DNA of 32,726 bases from an uncultured Bacteroidota bacterium (GTDB taxonomy: Bacteria > Bacteroidota > Bacteroidia > NS11-12g > UBA955): NCBI GenBank assembly GCA_937867025.1, contig CALMKH010000196.1, positions 1-32,726 of the forward strand, in the 5' to 3' direction. The translations under genes were made by a program, and so were the position numbers. How positions within the stretch are numbered: position 1 is the first letter of the stretch; each line of letters opens with the position of its first letter. The notes under the pieces were generated by a model. It worked only from the letters and a program-made list of their open reading frames with translations. It was not told the origin of the DNA and did no database searches. Of this stretch, positions 32,462 to 32,726 are shown piece after piece.

Positions 32462-32726
32462 GTTGTTGTGTCTCTGCGGAGTCGGTGCCGAGCTGAAAGC
32501 GGCCCCTGGGCTTGCGTATCTTCCAGTCGCTGAAATCCTGCTTGCTTTCCATGCCTTCGCCTGTAAGCACCTCTGTTGGTGTGGTGATCCTGACGAATTT
32601 ATCCGTGTAGATCATCTGTTTTTTCTGGTCCCAGATAAGCTTTTCAGTATTCAGCTTCTCACCTTTATTGTTCATGACCACCACATTCTGACTCACTTCC
32701 GTGATTTTTTTTGTCTGGTATGAAAT
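32451..32726 (-). CDS. lptC: LPS export protein LptC, C-terminal part (5' end outside window)
   Basis: The frame is open to the right edge of the window, so the N-terminal signal/anchor and about half of the protein are missing; 91 residues are seen. They show the beta-jellyroll pattern of LptC: VSQNVVVMNNKGEKLNTEKLIWD, MIYTDKFVRI, VLTGEGMESKQDFSDWKI. LptC spans the periplasm as part of the Lpt bridge that takes lipopolysaccharide from LptBFG to LptA. The tail (GTDSAETQQHGK) is polar and likely disordered. A GTG at 32696 is an internal codon here, not the start. Confidence 0.82.
   Translation of the reverse strand: MSYQTKKITEVSQNVVVMNNKGEKLNTEKLIWDQKKQMIYTDKFVRITTPTEVLTGEGMESKQDFSDWKIRKPRGRFQLGTDSAETQQHGK

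Overview
The window looks like a chromosomal segment of a member of the Bacteroidota, probably a Chitinophagales- or Sphingobacteriales-like lineage, although the rank below phylum is a guess. Four things point there. Two proteins carry type IX secretion (T9SS) C-terminal sorting domains, one of the gliding-motility-associated CHU_C type and one of type A. There are carboxypeptidase-regulatory-like/beta-barrel outer-membrane proteins. No gene start shows a clear Shine-Dalgarno sequence. Several starts lie just behind the phylum's typical promoter (TTG/TTTG, about 19-21 bases, TAnnTTTG). No tRNA, rRNA, CRISPR array, insertion sequence or prophage gene was seen, so this is mostly a core-type region with lineage-specific surface proteins.

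Layout. Positions 1-186 hold the end of an aldo/keto reductase. Positions 387-6629 carry an OmpA-domain envelope protein, a small outer-membrane-type protein overlapping a divergent glycerophosphodiester phosphodiesterase lipoprotein, and a large regulatory-domain/beta-barrel protein. A secreted VWA-like protein (minus strand) converges on the last of these, and both genes stop on the same CTAG. Next comes a dipeptidyl peptidase IV (8502-10715), which converges on a 192-residue protein with the His/Cys arrangement of clan CD (CHAT/caspase-like) peptidases (10779-11357). After a 387-bp AT-rich gap lies a 2076-residue PKD-repeat adhesin (11745-17975). A probable two-gene minus-strand operon follows: a TPR protein, then a COG2509-type flavoprotein.

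The second half is housekeeping plus envelope work. A T9SS-secreted beta-propeller-like protein overlaps truB (tRNA pseudouridine 55), followed by ribF (FMN/FAD synthesis) and an M23/LysM cell-wall peptidase that has its own promoter inside the ribF end. A 403-bp gap with several small repeats precedes a putative outer-membrane protein. ruvC (minus) and a flippase-like membrane protein (plus) then diverge from one TTGCAA palindrome that can supply a TTG start to each. The membrane protein is coupled by an ATGA overlap to a family 2 glycosyltransferase. A YdjM-type membrane hydrolase, a small two-helix membrane protein and the 3' part of lptC close the window.

The items most worth a second look are the stand-alone CHAT/caspase-like protein, the exact 510-bp two-module repeat in the adhesin, the tryptophan tract in its N-terminal domain, the shared palindromic start and stop sites, and the repeat-containing gap at 27412-27814. 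I do not see a clear multi-gene system that I could call new.
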